Assembly: GCF_002742625.1 (NCBI RefSeq)
Contig: NZ_PEBF01000001.1
Coordinates: forward strand, 558,001 to 622,000
Source: Caulobacter sp. FWC2
GTDB taxonomy: Bacteria > Pseudomonadota > Alphaproteobacteria > Caulobacterales > Caulobacteraceae
DNA length: 64,000 bases
Direction of reading: 5' to 3'
A program made the translations under genes and the position numbers. The notes under the pieces are model-generated. The model saw only the letters and a program-made list of their open reading frames with translations. It was not told the DNA's origin and ran no database searches. Positions within the stretch are counted from its first letter, which is position 1. The number at the start of each line of letters is the position of its first letter. This document shows, one piece after another, positions 55,937 through 64,000 of this stretch.

Positions 55937-56982
55937 CCCTCCGCCACCGGCGTCCAGATCACGTCCTCGATCCGCCGCGCGCCGGTGGCCAAGAGGACCA
56001 GGCGGTCGAAGCCGAGCGCTGACCCCGACGCCTCGGGCATGTGCTCCAGGGCGGCCAGGAAGTCCTCGTCGAGCGGATAGCGCTCGCCGTAGATGCGGGC
56101 CTTCTCGTCCATCTCGATCATGAACCGGCGGCGCTGCTCGGCCGGGTCGGTGAGCTCTCCGAAGGCGTTGGCCAGCTCGACCCCGCAGGCATAGAGCTCG
56201 AACCGTTCGGCCACGCGCGGGTCGGCGTCCTTGGGACGGGCCAGGGCCGCTTCGGAGATCGGATATTCGCACAGCACCGTGGCGCGGCCTTCGCCGAGAC
56301 GAGGCTCGACCTTCTCGACGATGATCCGACTGAAGACGTCGGCCCAGCCGTCGTCATCGGCCACCCGGATCCCGGCGGCGCGGGCGGCGGCGGCCAGGGC
56401 GTCACGATCGGTCGCGCCATCGGCGGCGACGCTGGCCAGGAGATCGACGCCGGCGTGGCGCTCGAAGGCCTCGGCCACGGACAGTCGCTCGGGCTCGGCG
56501 AACGGATCGCAGGCCATGCCCCGGAAGTTGAAGCGCGTGGTTCCCGCCGTCTCGGCCGCCAGGGCCAGCAGGGTCGCGCAGTCGTCCATCAGGGTCTGGT
56601 AGGGCGCGCCTGCCCGGTACCATTCCAGCATGGTGAATTCGAGATGGTGCAGCGGCCCGCGCTCGCGGTTGCGCCACACCTTGCCCAGGCTGAAGATCTT
56701 CTCCTCGCCCGCCGCCAGAAGCTTCTTGCAGGCGAACTCCGGCGAGGTGTGCAGGTAGAGCGGACTGGCCTCGCCCGAGATCGTCAGGGCCTGGGTGGCA
56801 AAGGCGTGCAGGTGCGCTTCGTTGCCCGGCGAGACCTGCAGGGCGGCGGCCTCGACCTCCTCGAATCCCTGGTCGTCGAACCAGGCGCGGAAAGCCTTGG
56901 TGATGCGGTTGCGGGCCAGCAGGAACGGGCGGCGGTCGGCGTGGACGTCGCCGCGCCACCACGTGGAAGAGGTCTGGGACAA
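55933..56982 (-). CDS. epmA: EF-P lysine aminoacylase EpmA (GenX/PoxA)
   Basis: 349 residues. A LysRS-like class II catalytic core without the anticodon-binding domain: RNRITKAFRAWFDDQGFEEV, LYLHTSPEFACKKLLAAG, FSLGKVWRNRERG, HHLEFTMLEWYRAG, and C-terminal GSALGFDRLVLLATG (motif 3). EpmA attaches (R)-beta-lysine, made by EpmB, to the EF-P lysine. It is divergent from efp with 119 bp between and overlaps the stop of the gene at 54545 by 4 bp. Confidence 0.92.
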   Translation of the reverse strand: MSQTSSTWWRGDVHADRRPFLLARNRITKAFRAWFDDQGFEEVEAAALQVSPGNEAHLHAFATQALTISGEASPLYLHTSPEFACKKLLAAGEEKIFSLGKVWRNRERGPLHHLEFTMLEWYRAGAPYQTLMDDCATLLALAAETAGTTRFNFRGMACDPFAEPERLSVAEAFERHAGVDLLASVAADGATDRDALAAAARAAGIRVADDDGWADVFSRIIVEKVEPRLGEGRATVLCEYPISEAALARPKDADPRVAERFELYACGVELANAFGELTDPAEQRRRFMIEMDEKARIYGERYPLDEDFLAALEHMPEASGSALGFDRLVLLATGARRIEDVIWTPVAEG

Positions 56983-57101
56983 GGACAGAAACCGAAGAAG
57001 CTGGAGATTTCGCCCCGATCGCTATAGGAGGGCGGGCACAGATCAATAGCATGATCGCGCCCGCGGCCTCGCGCGCGCTTTCTTCCAAGGACGGAATTTA
57101 A

Positions 57102-57668
57102 GTGAAGGTCGCAGCCAGCTCGCTCCGCAAAGGCGCCGTCGTCGACATGGACGGCAAGCTCTACGTCGTCCTGACGGTCGACAACATCCACCCCGGCAAG
57201 GGCACCCCGGTGACCCAGCTGAACATGCGCCGCATCTCGGATGGCGTGAAGGTTTCGGAACGCTACCGCACGACCGAGCAGGTCGAGCGCGCCTTCGTTG
57301 ACCAGCGTGACCACACCTTCCTGTACCAGGACGGCGACGGCTATCACTTCATGAACCCGGAAACCTTCGACCAGGTCGTGGCCACCGAGGACGTGATCGG
57401 CGACGCCGCGCCGTACCTGCAGGAAAACATGATCGTGCAGCTGTCGACGCACAACGACGTGCCGATCGCCATCGAACTGCCGCGCACCATGATCCTCGAG
57501 ATCGTCGACACCGAACCGTCGGTGAAGGGCCAGACCGCCTCGTCGTCCTACAAGCCGGCCCTGCTGAGCAACGGCGTCAAGACGACCGTCCCGCCCTACA
57601 TCACGGTCGGCACTCGCGTCGTGATCCTGACGGAAGACAATTCGTATCAGGAACGCGCCAAGGACTAA
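57102..57668 (+). CDS. efp: Elongation factor P
   Basis: 188 residues, GTG start. N-terminal KOW domain with [19 protein letters not shown]; the modified lysine is Lys33 (GKG). The OB domains have [17 protein letters not shown] [22 protein letters not shown] and C-terminal [25 protein letters not shown] relieves ribosome stalling at proline stretches. Neighbouring epmA and epmB supply the beta-lysine modification; an EpmC-like hydroxylase is not in the window. Confidence 0.97.
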   Translation: MKVAASSLRKGAVVDMDGKLYVVLTVDNIHPGKGTPVTQLNMRRISDGVKVSERYRTTEQVERAFVDQRDHTFLYQDGDGYHFMNPETFDQVVATEDVIGDAAPYLQENMIVQLSTHNDVPIAIELPRTMILEIVDTEPSVKGQTASSSYKPALLSNGVKTTVPPYITVGTRVVILTEDNSYQERAKD

Positions 57669-57694
57669 GGTCCTCGGTTCTTCCGGACACAAGT

Positions 57695-57722
57695 AAGGCC
57701 CGGCGGGAAACCGCCGGGCCTT
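57695..57722 (+). terminator. efp terminator
   Basis: A perfect 12-bp stem (AAGGCCCGGCGG / CCGCCGGGCCTT) with GAAA loop, followed by TCTTCTT. It lies 26 bp after the efp stop. Confidence 0.9.
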
Positions 57723-57735
57723 CTTCTTGGTCCTT

Positions 57736-57821
57736 CCTCGCCCTTCGACCAGCTCAGGGTGAGGACTACTTAGTTGCTGTATCCATGGAGAACCTCACCC
57801 TGAGCCCGTCGAAGGGCGAGG
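57736..57821. repeat. REP-like inverted repeat between efp and the TonB receptor
   Basis: Two 29-nt imperfect arms: CCTCGCCCTTCGACCAGCTC plus AGGGTGAGG (57736-57764), and CCTCACCCTGAGCCCGTCGA plus AGGGCGAGG (57793-57821). The spacer is 28 nt. This kind of CCTTCGAC-CTCAGGGTGAGG element is dispersed in many alphaproteobacteria. Confidence 0.82.
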
Positions 57822-57840
57822 TTCTCGCTAGGCGCCGCCT

Positions 57841-60321
57841 TTAGAAATCCGCCGACAGCGTGACGAAGCCCATGCGCGGGGCTTGCGGGAAGGCCGTGTA
57901 GCCGCCCGAATTGCCCGTCACGCCGGCCGTCGAGACGCCCTTCTTGTCGAACAGGTTGGTGACGTTGCCCGTCAGGCGCAGGCCCTTCACGAAGCCCTTG
58001 TCCGTCATGTCGAAGGTGTAGCCGGCCTGCAGGTCGACCAGCATCATCGACTTGACCGACAGGTCGTTCAGGTAGGTGACGAAGCGCTTGCCGACATAGT
58101 CGCCGCTGATCTGGGCGTCGAAGGCGCCGTAGGTCATGCGGGCGATCGTCTTGTTCATCCACTTCGGCGTCAGCGGCACGTACTTGCCGCCGGTCGCCAC
58201 GGTGACCGGCTGGGTCACGCCGCCCACGACCGTCGTGCCCGACTGGTAGTCCTGATCGTACTTGGATTCATTGTACGACAGGGCGTTGTAGAGCTGGAAG
58301 TGCGGGCCGAACTTCAGCGTGCCGGCCACGTCGACGCCCTTGGTGGTGACGCCGCCGACATTGGCCAGGATGGCCGGCGCCGGGTTGATGAAGTTGAACG
58401 GCGCGATGTTCAGCAGGCGGTTCTTGAACTTCACATTGTAGACGTTGATCTGGCCTTCGACGCCCGTGATCGGGCCGAGGCTGACCTCGCGACGGGTGCG
58501 CAGGCCGGCTTCATAGGTCCAGGCGGTTTCCGGCTTCACGGTCGTCTTGAACAGCTCGAAGGCGGCCTGGGTGCCCAGGCTCCACGGCGAGAAGCCGTAG
58601 AAGTTGCTGCCCGCGCCGTACGGGATGAACTGGCGCATGTTCTGCTGGACGTTGACGAACACCTGGTCGTTCTCGCTGGCGTCCCACAGCAGGCCGGCCT
58701 GCGGCAGGAACCACTTGTTCGAGGTGATGCTGCCGGTCGGATAGTGCACGGGCACCGCCGCCGTCGGCAGGTTCACCTGGTTGATCGGGAACTTGCCGGT
58801 GGCGTCCTGCAGGCTGGACTTGAAGCCCGCCTGCAACAGCAGCTTCGGCGTCACCCGCCATTGGTCCTGCAGGTGCAGCTGGACGTCGTTGGTGAAGAAC
58901 TCGGCCGCGTACTGGACCAGGGCCTTCTTGCCGCGCGGCACGTCGTACGGCGTCAGGTCGTTGTTGTCGGCGGTGAAGGGGTACCAGGCGCGTTGCTGGG
59001 TCGGTTCGTTGTGCTCGAACCAGACGCCGCCCTTGATCTGGTGGTCGCCCAGGGTCCACTCGACCGTCGAAATCGCGCCCGGCCGGTTGATGTGGTACTC
59101 GGTCGTGCGCACCTCGTTGCCGCTGCCGCCAAACAGGTTGACCAGGTTCTGCAGGCTGCCGGCGCTGGTCGGCGAGCCGCCGACGATCAGGCTGGGATAG
59201 TAGGCGGCGAACAGCGCGGGCAGGCCGGCGTTGTTGACCGGGCCGGCGACGATGCCGCGGCCAAAATTGTAGTGGAAATAGACCTGGTTGGTCCAGGTGA
59301 AGCCCTCGACGGGGGTCCAGGCGTACTTGGCGTAGGACAGGATGTCCTCGCGCTGGGCGGCGCTGAAGCAGTTCGAGAAGTTGTTGCCCTGGGCCGGCGG
59401 CGGGGTGCCCGGACCGCCCGTCAGGGTGCTCGTGCAGGCCGCCAGGTTCGGATAGAGGAACGGGCGGCTATAGGGCGTGAAGCCGGCCGCTGCGGCGGTC
59501 TGCTGATTGCCCATCGCGGTGGCGTCCTCGTTCGGCTCAACCTTCATCTGCCAGTCGGCATAGAAGGTGAACACGCCGTGCTCGCCTTCGCGGACCAGCT
59601 TCAGGTTCACCTGGTGGCCGCGCTGATGGCCGTCGAAGTCCCAGGCCTTGGCGTCCTGGCGCAGGTACGAGATGTAGCCCTTCCAGCCATTGCCCAGATC
59701 GCCGCTGTCGAGGCGCACGAAGGTGCGGCTGGTCTCGTTGCTGCCGACCGTCTGACGGATGTTGAGGCCGCGCTCGGCCGACGGATCGCGGCTGAAGGTC
59801 TCGATCGCGCCGCCCAGGTTGCTGGTCGACGCCACGCCCAGCGAACCGGCGCCCGACGACAGCGTCACGCGCGACACGTTTTCGCTGGTGACGGCGCGCG
59901 AGACCGACAGGCCGTTATAATTGCCGTACTGCTGGTCGCCCAGCGGCACGCCGTCCATGGTGAAGCCCAGCTGCTGGGTCGAGAAGCCGTGGACGAACAG
60001 CGACAGGTTCTGCTCGTTGTTGCCCCACGGGTCAGCGGTCCGATAGACGACGCCAGGCAGGAACTGGATGGCCTTCAGGGGGCTGGCGCCGGGCAGGACG
60101 CGCTGGATCTGCTGGGCTTCCATGGCCACCGCCGAACGCGTCTCGCGCTGGCTGGTGATGATGACCTGCTCGACGCTGGTCGACTCGGTTTCGGGCGCGG
60201 CGGTTGGCGCCGGGTTGGCGGCGGCCGTCTCGGCGGCGTGAGCGCCCGTGGCCAGAAGGGCCAGCATGGCCGCGCCACACCACAGCCCGGCCTGACGCCT
60301 GGAAGTCTTCGAAATTTGCAT
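57841..60321 (-). CDS. TonB-dependent outer-membrane receptor
   Basis: 826 residues. Signal peptide MQISKTSRRQAGLWCGAAML, cleaved after about AHA-AE. The plug starts VEQVIITSQRETRSAVAM, then GFTMDGVPLGDQQYG, and continues with the beta-barrel, ending in an aromatic residue (GFVTLSADF), as barrel insertion requires. The substrate is not readable; no other transport gene is next to it except the repeat protein downstream. The 5' frame extends to 60435, but the ATG at 60321 has GGGGACA directly before it and gives the signal peptide. Confidence 0.88.
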   Translation of the reverse strand: MQISKTSRRQAGLWCGAAMLALLATGAHAAETAAANPAPTAAPETESTSVEQVIITSQRETRSAVAMEAQQIQRVLPGASPLKAIQFLPGVVYRTADPWGNNEQNLSLFVHGFSTQQLGFTMDGVPLGDQQYGNYNGLSVSRAVTSENVSRVTLSSGAGSLGVASTSNLGGAIETFSRDPSAERGLNIRQTVGSNETSRTFVRLDSGDLGNGWKGYISYLRQDAKAWDFDGHQRGHQVNLKLVREGEHGVFTFYADWQMKVEPNEDATAMGNQQTAAAAGFTPYSRPFLYPNLAACTSTLTGGPGTPPPAQGNNFSNCFSAAQREDILSYAKYAWTPVEGFTWTNQVYFHYNFGRGIVAGPVNNAGLPALFAAYYPSLIVGGSPTSAGSLQNLVNLFGGSGNEVRTTEYHINRPGAISTVEWTLGDHQIKGGVWFEHNEPTQQRAWYPFTADNNDLTPYDVPRGKKALVQYAAEFFTNDVQLHLQDQWRVTPKLLLQAGFKSSLQDATGKFPINQVNLPTAAVPVHYPTGSITSNKWFLPQAGLLWDASENDQVFVNVQQNMRQFIPYGAGSNFYGFSPWSLGTQAAFELFKTTVKPETAWTYEAGLRTRREVSLGPITGVEGQINVYNVKFKNRLLNIAPFNFINPAPAILANVGGVTTKGVDVAGTLKFGPHFQLYNALSYNESKYDQDYQSGTTVVGGVTQPVTVATGGKYVPLTPKWMNKTIARMTYGAFDAQISGDYVGKRFVTYLNDLSVKSMMLVDLQAGYTFDMTDKGFVKGLRLTGNVTNLFDKKGVSTAGVTGNSGGYTAFPQAPRMGFVTLSADF

Positions 60322-60450
60322 TGTCCCCATTCCCCACAAGGATCCGATGGGGCGGGGATAGGGACGCCGTGAGACGGCTCCGCGACGGATGTGCGACGCG
60401 CGTGTGATGGTGGCGCCGAAGCCACAGCGGCCCAAAGTGCAGGGGGAAGC

Positions 60451-63400
60451 TTAGAGGCCGATGGCCTCCAGTTGTGCGGGGCTCATGGCGTCCAGTTGGG
60501 CGGCGGTGAGCTTGTTGACCTGGGCGCGTGACAGGCCGCTCAGCTGGCTTGGGCTGAAGGCGGCGATCTGTTCGCTGGTGAAGCCCGAGATCTGGCTGGG
60601 CATGATCTGGCCGATCTGATCGCCGGTCAGGCTGCGGATCGACACGGCCGGCAGCTGGCCGACCTGGGTGGTGGTCAGGGCTCCGAGCTGGGCGCCGGAC
60701 AGACGCGCCAGGCCCTCGGCCCCAAACGCCGTCAGCTGTTCGCCCGAGAAGCCGCGCACCTGGGTCGCCGACAGGCTGCCGAACTGATCGTTGCTCATGC
60801 CGTTCAGCGCCGCCAGCGACAGCGCGCTGATCTGGGTGTTGGTCAGGGCCGCGACCTGGGTGCGGTTGAACTCGCCGATGTCGGTTGGGGTCAGGCCGCG
60901 CACCTGCACCGGCGTCAGCGCCGAGATCTGGCCGGCCGAGAGGGCCGCCACCTGGGTGATGTTCAGGGCCGAGATGTCGGCGGCTGAGAAGCTTTCCAGC
61001 TGGCCGGCGCCCAGGGCGCCGATCTGGCTGGCGGTGAACTCGCCGATGTCGGCGCTGCTGAACCGCTCGATCTGGCTGGTCGTCAGGCCGCGCACCTGGG
61101 CGGTGGTCAGGCGGGCGAACTGGGTGGCGTCCAGGGCCGAGAGAATGTCGCCGCTGACCGCGCCGATCTGCGTCCCGGACAACACGGCCACCTGGGTTGT
61201 GCTCAGCGCCCCGAAGGCGGTGGCGTCGAGGCTGGCCACCTGGGTAGTCGACAGGCCCGTGACCTGGCTGGTGGTCAGGCTGGTCAGGCGCGAGGTTCCC
61301 AGGGCCGCGAAGGCCGTGGGCGACAGGGCCCCCAGCTGGGTCGGGTTCAGGTTGGCGACCTCGGTCGAGGTGAGGTTGGCGATGAACGCGCCAGACAGGC
61401 CCGCCATCTGGGTGGCGCTGAGCGTCGACAGGCGGCCCTTGAAGACGCTGTCGGGCAACACCGCGAGCTGGGTCGGCGACAGGCCCGCGAACTGGGCGGC
61501 CGTGAGGTCCGCAATGGCCGTCGTGCTCAGGCCGCCGACGTTGGTTGTCGACAGCGCGCCCAGCTGCGAGGGAGTCAGGCCGTCGACCTGGGTGGCGGAT
61601 AGCTCTGCGAAGTCGGTGGTCGACAGGCTTGCGATCTGGGTGGTGCTGAGGCTCTGCACCTGCGCCGCCGACAAGCGGGCCACCTGGGTGGCGCTGAGCG
61701 CGGCGAAGGCCGTGGGCGTCAGGGCCGACAGGAACGAACTGGAGAGGCTGCCGACCTGGGTGACGGCCAGGGCGGACAGCTGATCGCCGGTCATGCTCCC
61801 CGCCTGGGTGGTCGAAAGGCCCGCGAGCTGCGCCGAGGTGAACCCGGCCACCTGGGTGGCGCTCAGCGCCGGCAAGGCGTCGCTGGCCAGGGCCCCGACC
61901 TGGATCGAACTGAGCGACGCCAGCTGGGTGGCCGACAGCCCGCCGAGCTGGGTCGATTGCAGGGCCGAGATCTGCGACGGGACCAGGGCGCGGACCTGGG
62001 CGGTGCTCAGGGCGGCCAGCTGGTCGGGCTTGAGGGCCGCCACGTCCGTAGCCGAGAGGCCGCCCAGCTGCGACGCGGCGATGGCGCCAACCTGGGTTGT
62101 GCTGAGCTCGCCGATGTCCTCAGGCGTCAGGCCGCGCAACTGGGTGGCGTTCAGGCCGCCGATCTGCGTGGTGGTCAGGGCCGCGACACGCGCGGCGTCC
62201 AGGGCCGAGAAGGCGGTCGCCGACAGGCCGCCGATCTGGGCGGGGGTCAGCAGGCGCAGACGTTCCGTCTCGATCGCCGCCGCCGCCGTGCCGCTCAGGC
62301 CCGCCAGCTGGCTGGCGCGCAGGCCGGTCCACTGGGTGGTGCTGAGATAGGTGAGGTCGGTCGCGTCCAGGCCGCCCAGCTGAGTGGCGGTGAGGCCCTG
62401 CACCTGGGTGATCGCCAGCCCCGCCCATTGGGTGGCGTTGAGATTGCCGATCGTCTCCGGGCTCAGGGCCCCTAGCTGTATGCCGGTCAGGGCGGCGATC
62501 TGGGTGGGAGCCAGGACGCCGAACATCGTCGTCGCGAAACCCTTCAGCTGCGTCGACGTCAGGCCGCGCAACTGGGCGCTGGTCAGCTGCTGCAGGCTCT
62601 CGGGGCTCAAGCGGCCCAGATTGGTCACCGACAGCGCGCCCAGCTGGCTGGCGTTCAGGCTGCCCAGCTGGGTGGCGGTCAGGTTGGAGGCGACGTCGGA
62701 CGGCAGACCGGCCATCTGGTCGGTGGTCAGACCGCGCAGTTGGGCGGCGCCCAGGGCCGCGATCTGGGCGGTGCTCAGGCTGTCCAGCGCCGTGGTCGAC
62801 ATCTTGCCGACCTGGGTGCTGCCCAGGATGCTGACGGCCGTGGTCGACAGGTGCGGGACCAGGACGCCGACCTGGGTCCCGTCCAGCGCGCCGATCTGGG
62901 CCGCGCTCAGCTCGTCGACGTCGCCGTCCGTCAGGCCCTTCAGCTGGGTGGTCGTCAGGCCGCGCATCTGCACGACGTTGAGCCGGGCCGACTGGGTGGC
63001 GTTCAGGGCCGACAGCGCCTCGGGCGTCAGGCCGCCGACCTGCGTGGCGCTCAGCGCGGCCACCTCGGTGGCGGTCAGCCGGCCGATGTCGGTGGGCGTC
63101 AGCGCCTTCATCTGCGTGGCCGTGACGCCCTTCAGCTGCAGACTGGTGAGCGAGGCGACGCTACGCAGCGTCGCGAACTGGGTTCCCGACAGGGCGCCGA
63201 TCTGGTCGAAGGTCATGGCCCCGACCTGTTCGGACGTCATGGCGGCCAGGTCGCTGGTCGACAGCGCCTTCACCTGCAGCGGCAGCAGGGCCTTGATCTG
63301 GGTCGGGGTGAATGCGGCGAAGTTCTCGTCCGACATCGCCGCCAGCCGCTCGGGCGGCAGCTCGCGGATCTGGGCGGCGGTGAAGGCCTTCAGCTGGGCG

Positions 63401-64000
63401 CGCGTGAACTCGTTGAAGTCGTCGCCGTTCAGGCCCTTCAGCTGCTCGGTCCGCAGGCGGGCGATCTGGCTGGCGGTGAGCGCGGCCACATGGGTGGCGT
63501 CGAGACTGGAGAAGGCCGTGGCCGACAGCCCGCCGATCGCCACCGGGTCCATGGCCGCCAGCAGTTCGGGCTTGAGGGCGTCGACCGCGGTGACCGACAG
63601 GCCGCTCGTGTGGTTGCCGGTCAGGCCGGCGATCTGGGCCGGCGTCAGCTGGTTCAGGAAATCGGCCCCGGCGCGGCCGATCTCGGCGGAAGGCAGGGCG
63701 CGGATCTGGGCCGGCTTCAGCGCGGCGATCCGCTCGGGGCCCAGGGCCTTGAGCTGGCTGGCGGTCAGGGCCGACATCTGCAGGGTGCTGGCGGCGGCCC
63801 ACTGTTCGGGGGTCGTCAGGGCGATGGCGTCGGCGCTCAGGCCTTTAAGGGTCGGCACCGACAGGCCGGCGAACTGGGCGGGGCTCAGAGCCTTGACCTG
63901 ATCGGCCGACAGGCTGGCGAACTGCGTCTGGGTCAGGCCGCCGATCTGGGTGGCGCTGAGGGCCGAGAGCTGCTGGTTGCTGAACTCGCCGATGTCGGAC
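60451..64000 (-). CDS. Giant octapeptide-repeat protein, 5' end beyond the window
   Basis: At least 1182 residues on the minus strand, with the frame open to the window edge; the GTG at 63858 is internal to the repeat. Nearly the whole sequence is made of octapeptides of the form [GA]-L-[ST]-x-x-Q-[ILV]-x, for example GLSATQIG, ALSTTQVA, GLTTTQLK, roughly 147 units. Some units carry DIGEF or DIGEL (TPEDIGELS, TPTDIGEFN). The C-terminus ends inside a repeat (AAQLDAMSPAQLEAIGL) with no recognisable cap, secretion or calcium motif. A long repeat solenoid, probably extracellular or a surface adhesin, is the best guess. It lies downstream of the TonB receptor on the same strand, 130 bp apart. Confidence 0.85.
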   Translation of the reverse strand, partial: SDIGEFSNQQLSALSATQIGGLTQTQFASLSADQVKALSPAQFAGLSVPTLKGLSADAIALTTPEQWAAASTLQMSALTASQLKALGPERIAALKPAQIRALPSAEIGRAGADFLNQLTPAQIAGLTGNHTSGLSVTAVDALKPELLAAMDPVAIGGLSATAFSSLDATHVAALTASQIARLRTEQLKGLNGDDFNEFTRAQLKAFTAAQIRELPPERLAAMSDENFAAFTPTQIKALLPLQVKALSTSDLAAMTSEQVGAMTFDQIGALSGTQFATLRSVASLTSLQLKGVTATQMKALTPTDIGRLTATEVAALSATQVGGLTPEALSALNATQSARLNVVQMRGLTTTQLKGLTDGDVDELSAAQIGALDGTQVGVLVPHLSTTAVSILGSTQVGKMSTTALDSLSTAQIAALGAAQLRGLTTDQMAGLPSDVASNLTATQLGSLNASQLGALSVTNLGRLSPESLQQLTSAQLRGLTSTQLKGFATTMFGVLAPTQIAALTGIQLGALSPETIGNLNATQWAGLAITQVQGLTATQLGGLDATDLTYLSTTQWTGLRASQLAGLSGTAAAAIETERLRLLTPAQIGGLSATAFSALDAARVAALTTTQIGGLNATQLRGLTPEDIGELSTTQVGAIAASQLGGLSATDVAALKPDQLAALSTAQVRALVPSQISALQSTQLGGLSATQLASLSSIQVGALASDALPALSATQVAGFTSAQLAGLSTTQAGSMTGDQLSALAVTQVGSLSSSFLSALTPTAFAALSATQVARLSAAQVQSLSTTQIASLSTTDFAELSATQVDGLTPSQLGALSTTNVGGLSTTAIADLTAAQFAGLSPTQLAVLPDSVFKGRLSTLSATQMAGLSGAFIANLTSTEVANLNPTQLGALSPTAFAALGTSRLTSLTTSQVTGLSTTQVASLDATAFGALSTTQVAVLSGTQIGAVSGDILSALDATQFARLTTAQVRGLTTSQIERFSSADIGEFTASQIGALGAGQLESFSAADISALNITQVAALSAGQISALTPVQVRGLTPTDIGEFNRTQVAALTNTQISALSLAALNGMSNDQFGSLSATQVRGFSGEQLTAFGAEGLARLSGAQLGALTTTQVGQLPAVSIRSLTGDQIGQIMPSQISGFTSEQIAAFSPSQLSGLSRAQVNKLTAAQLDAMSPAQLEAIGL

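Noticed and set aside
57883..60372. 829-codon open frame antisense to the TonB receptor
   Set aside because: It has no signal peptide or domain, and its features mirror the receptor gene's GC bias.
62384..63901. 505-codon plus-strand frame opposite the octapeptide array
   Set aside because: Trp/Arg/Ser-rich periodic sequence that simply mirrors the repeat on the other strand.
60451..64000. CRISPR-like array (24-bp period)
   Set aside because: The period is a multiple of three and stays in frame, with codon-level variation and no spacers. It is a coding repeat.

Overview
The window looks like chromosomal DNA of a Caulobacter-type alphaproteobacterium. It is GC-rich, with densely packed genes, and several products are recognisable as Caulobacter proteins: CdnL, SkgA, TipF, a BamF-like DUF3035 lipoprotein and UrcA-family proteins. 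No phage, plasmid, IS, rRNA, tRNA or CRISPR locus was seen. Assignments rest on reading motifs by eye; no database search was run.

Layout. 1-9.5 kb: end of a hybrid histidine kinase, then the cdnL / fdxA / S4-protein / helicase set on the minus strand, split by a plus-strand GGDEF-EAL protein and a sensor kinase. 9.6-15.3 kb: a large membrane protein, a secreted amidohydrolase, an O6-alkylguanine methyltransferase, a DUF3617 protein and rpmB. 15.4-21.3 kb: a DesK/DesR-like two-component pair, two urcA paralogues with near-identical leaders, and a phytase-like gene coupled to cobT. 21.4-26.8 kb: small membrane proteins, a DUF3089 hydrolase, a secreted VEKP/VDRP-repeat protein and groESL with a CIRCE operator. 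26.9-34.8 kb: a VOC protein, a second methyltransferase, an acyl-CoA dehydrogenase behind a PsrA-type operator, a GNAT, an unknown protein with an EAL-like tail, skgA and mutL. 34.9-45.0 kb: two TraB/GumN-like genes, then a minus-strand array HAD, MaoC, ribF, trypsin-like protease, ileS, lspA and the DUF3035 lipoprotein. 45.1-52.1 kb: NnrU, a coupled ada / 2OG-oxygenase pair, two long palindromes, tipF, feoAB and an AraC regulator. 52.3-57.7 kb: 3-hydroxybutyryl-CoA dehydrogenase and epmB, epmA and efp, which supply EF-P and its beta-lysine modification. 57.8-64 kb: a TonB-dependent receptor and a giant octapeptide-repeat protein that runs off the window.

Functional threads are c-di-GMP signalling (GGDEF-EAL protein, TipF, possibly the 30.6 kb protein), alkylation repair (three methyltransferases plus a coupled oxygenase), envelope biogenesis (LspA, DUF3035, TonB receptor), iron uptake (FeoAB) and translation (IleRS, L28, EF-P). 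The most unusual things are the octapeptide-repeat protein, an AT-shifted 3' end of ileS next to a palindromic repeat, the twin long palindromes at 47.2-47.4 kb, the duplicated urcA leader, and seven convergent gene pairs whose stop codons overlap by exactly 4 bp.
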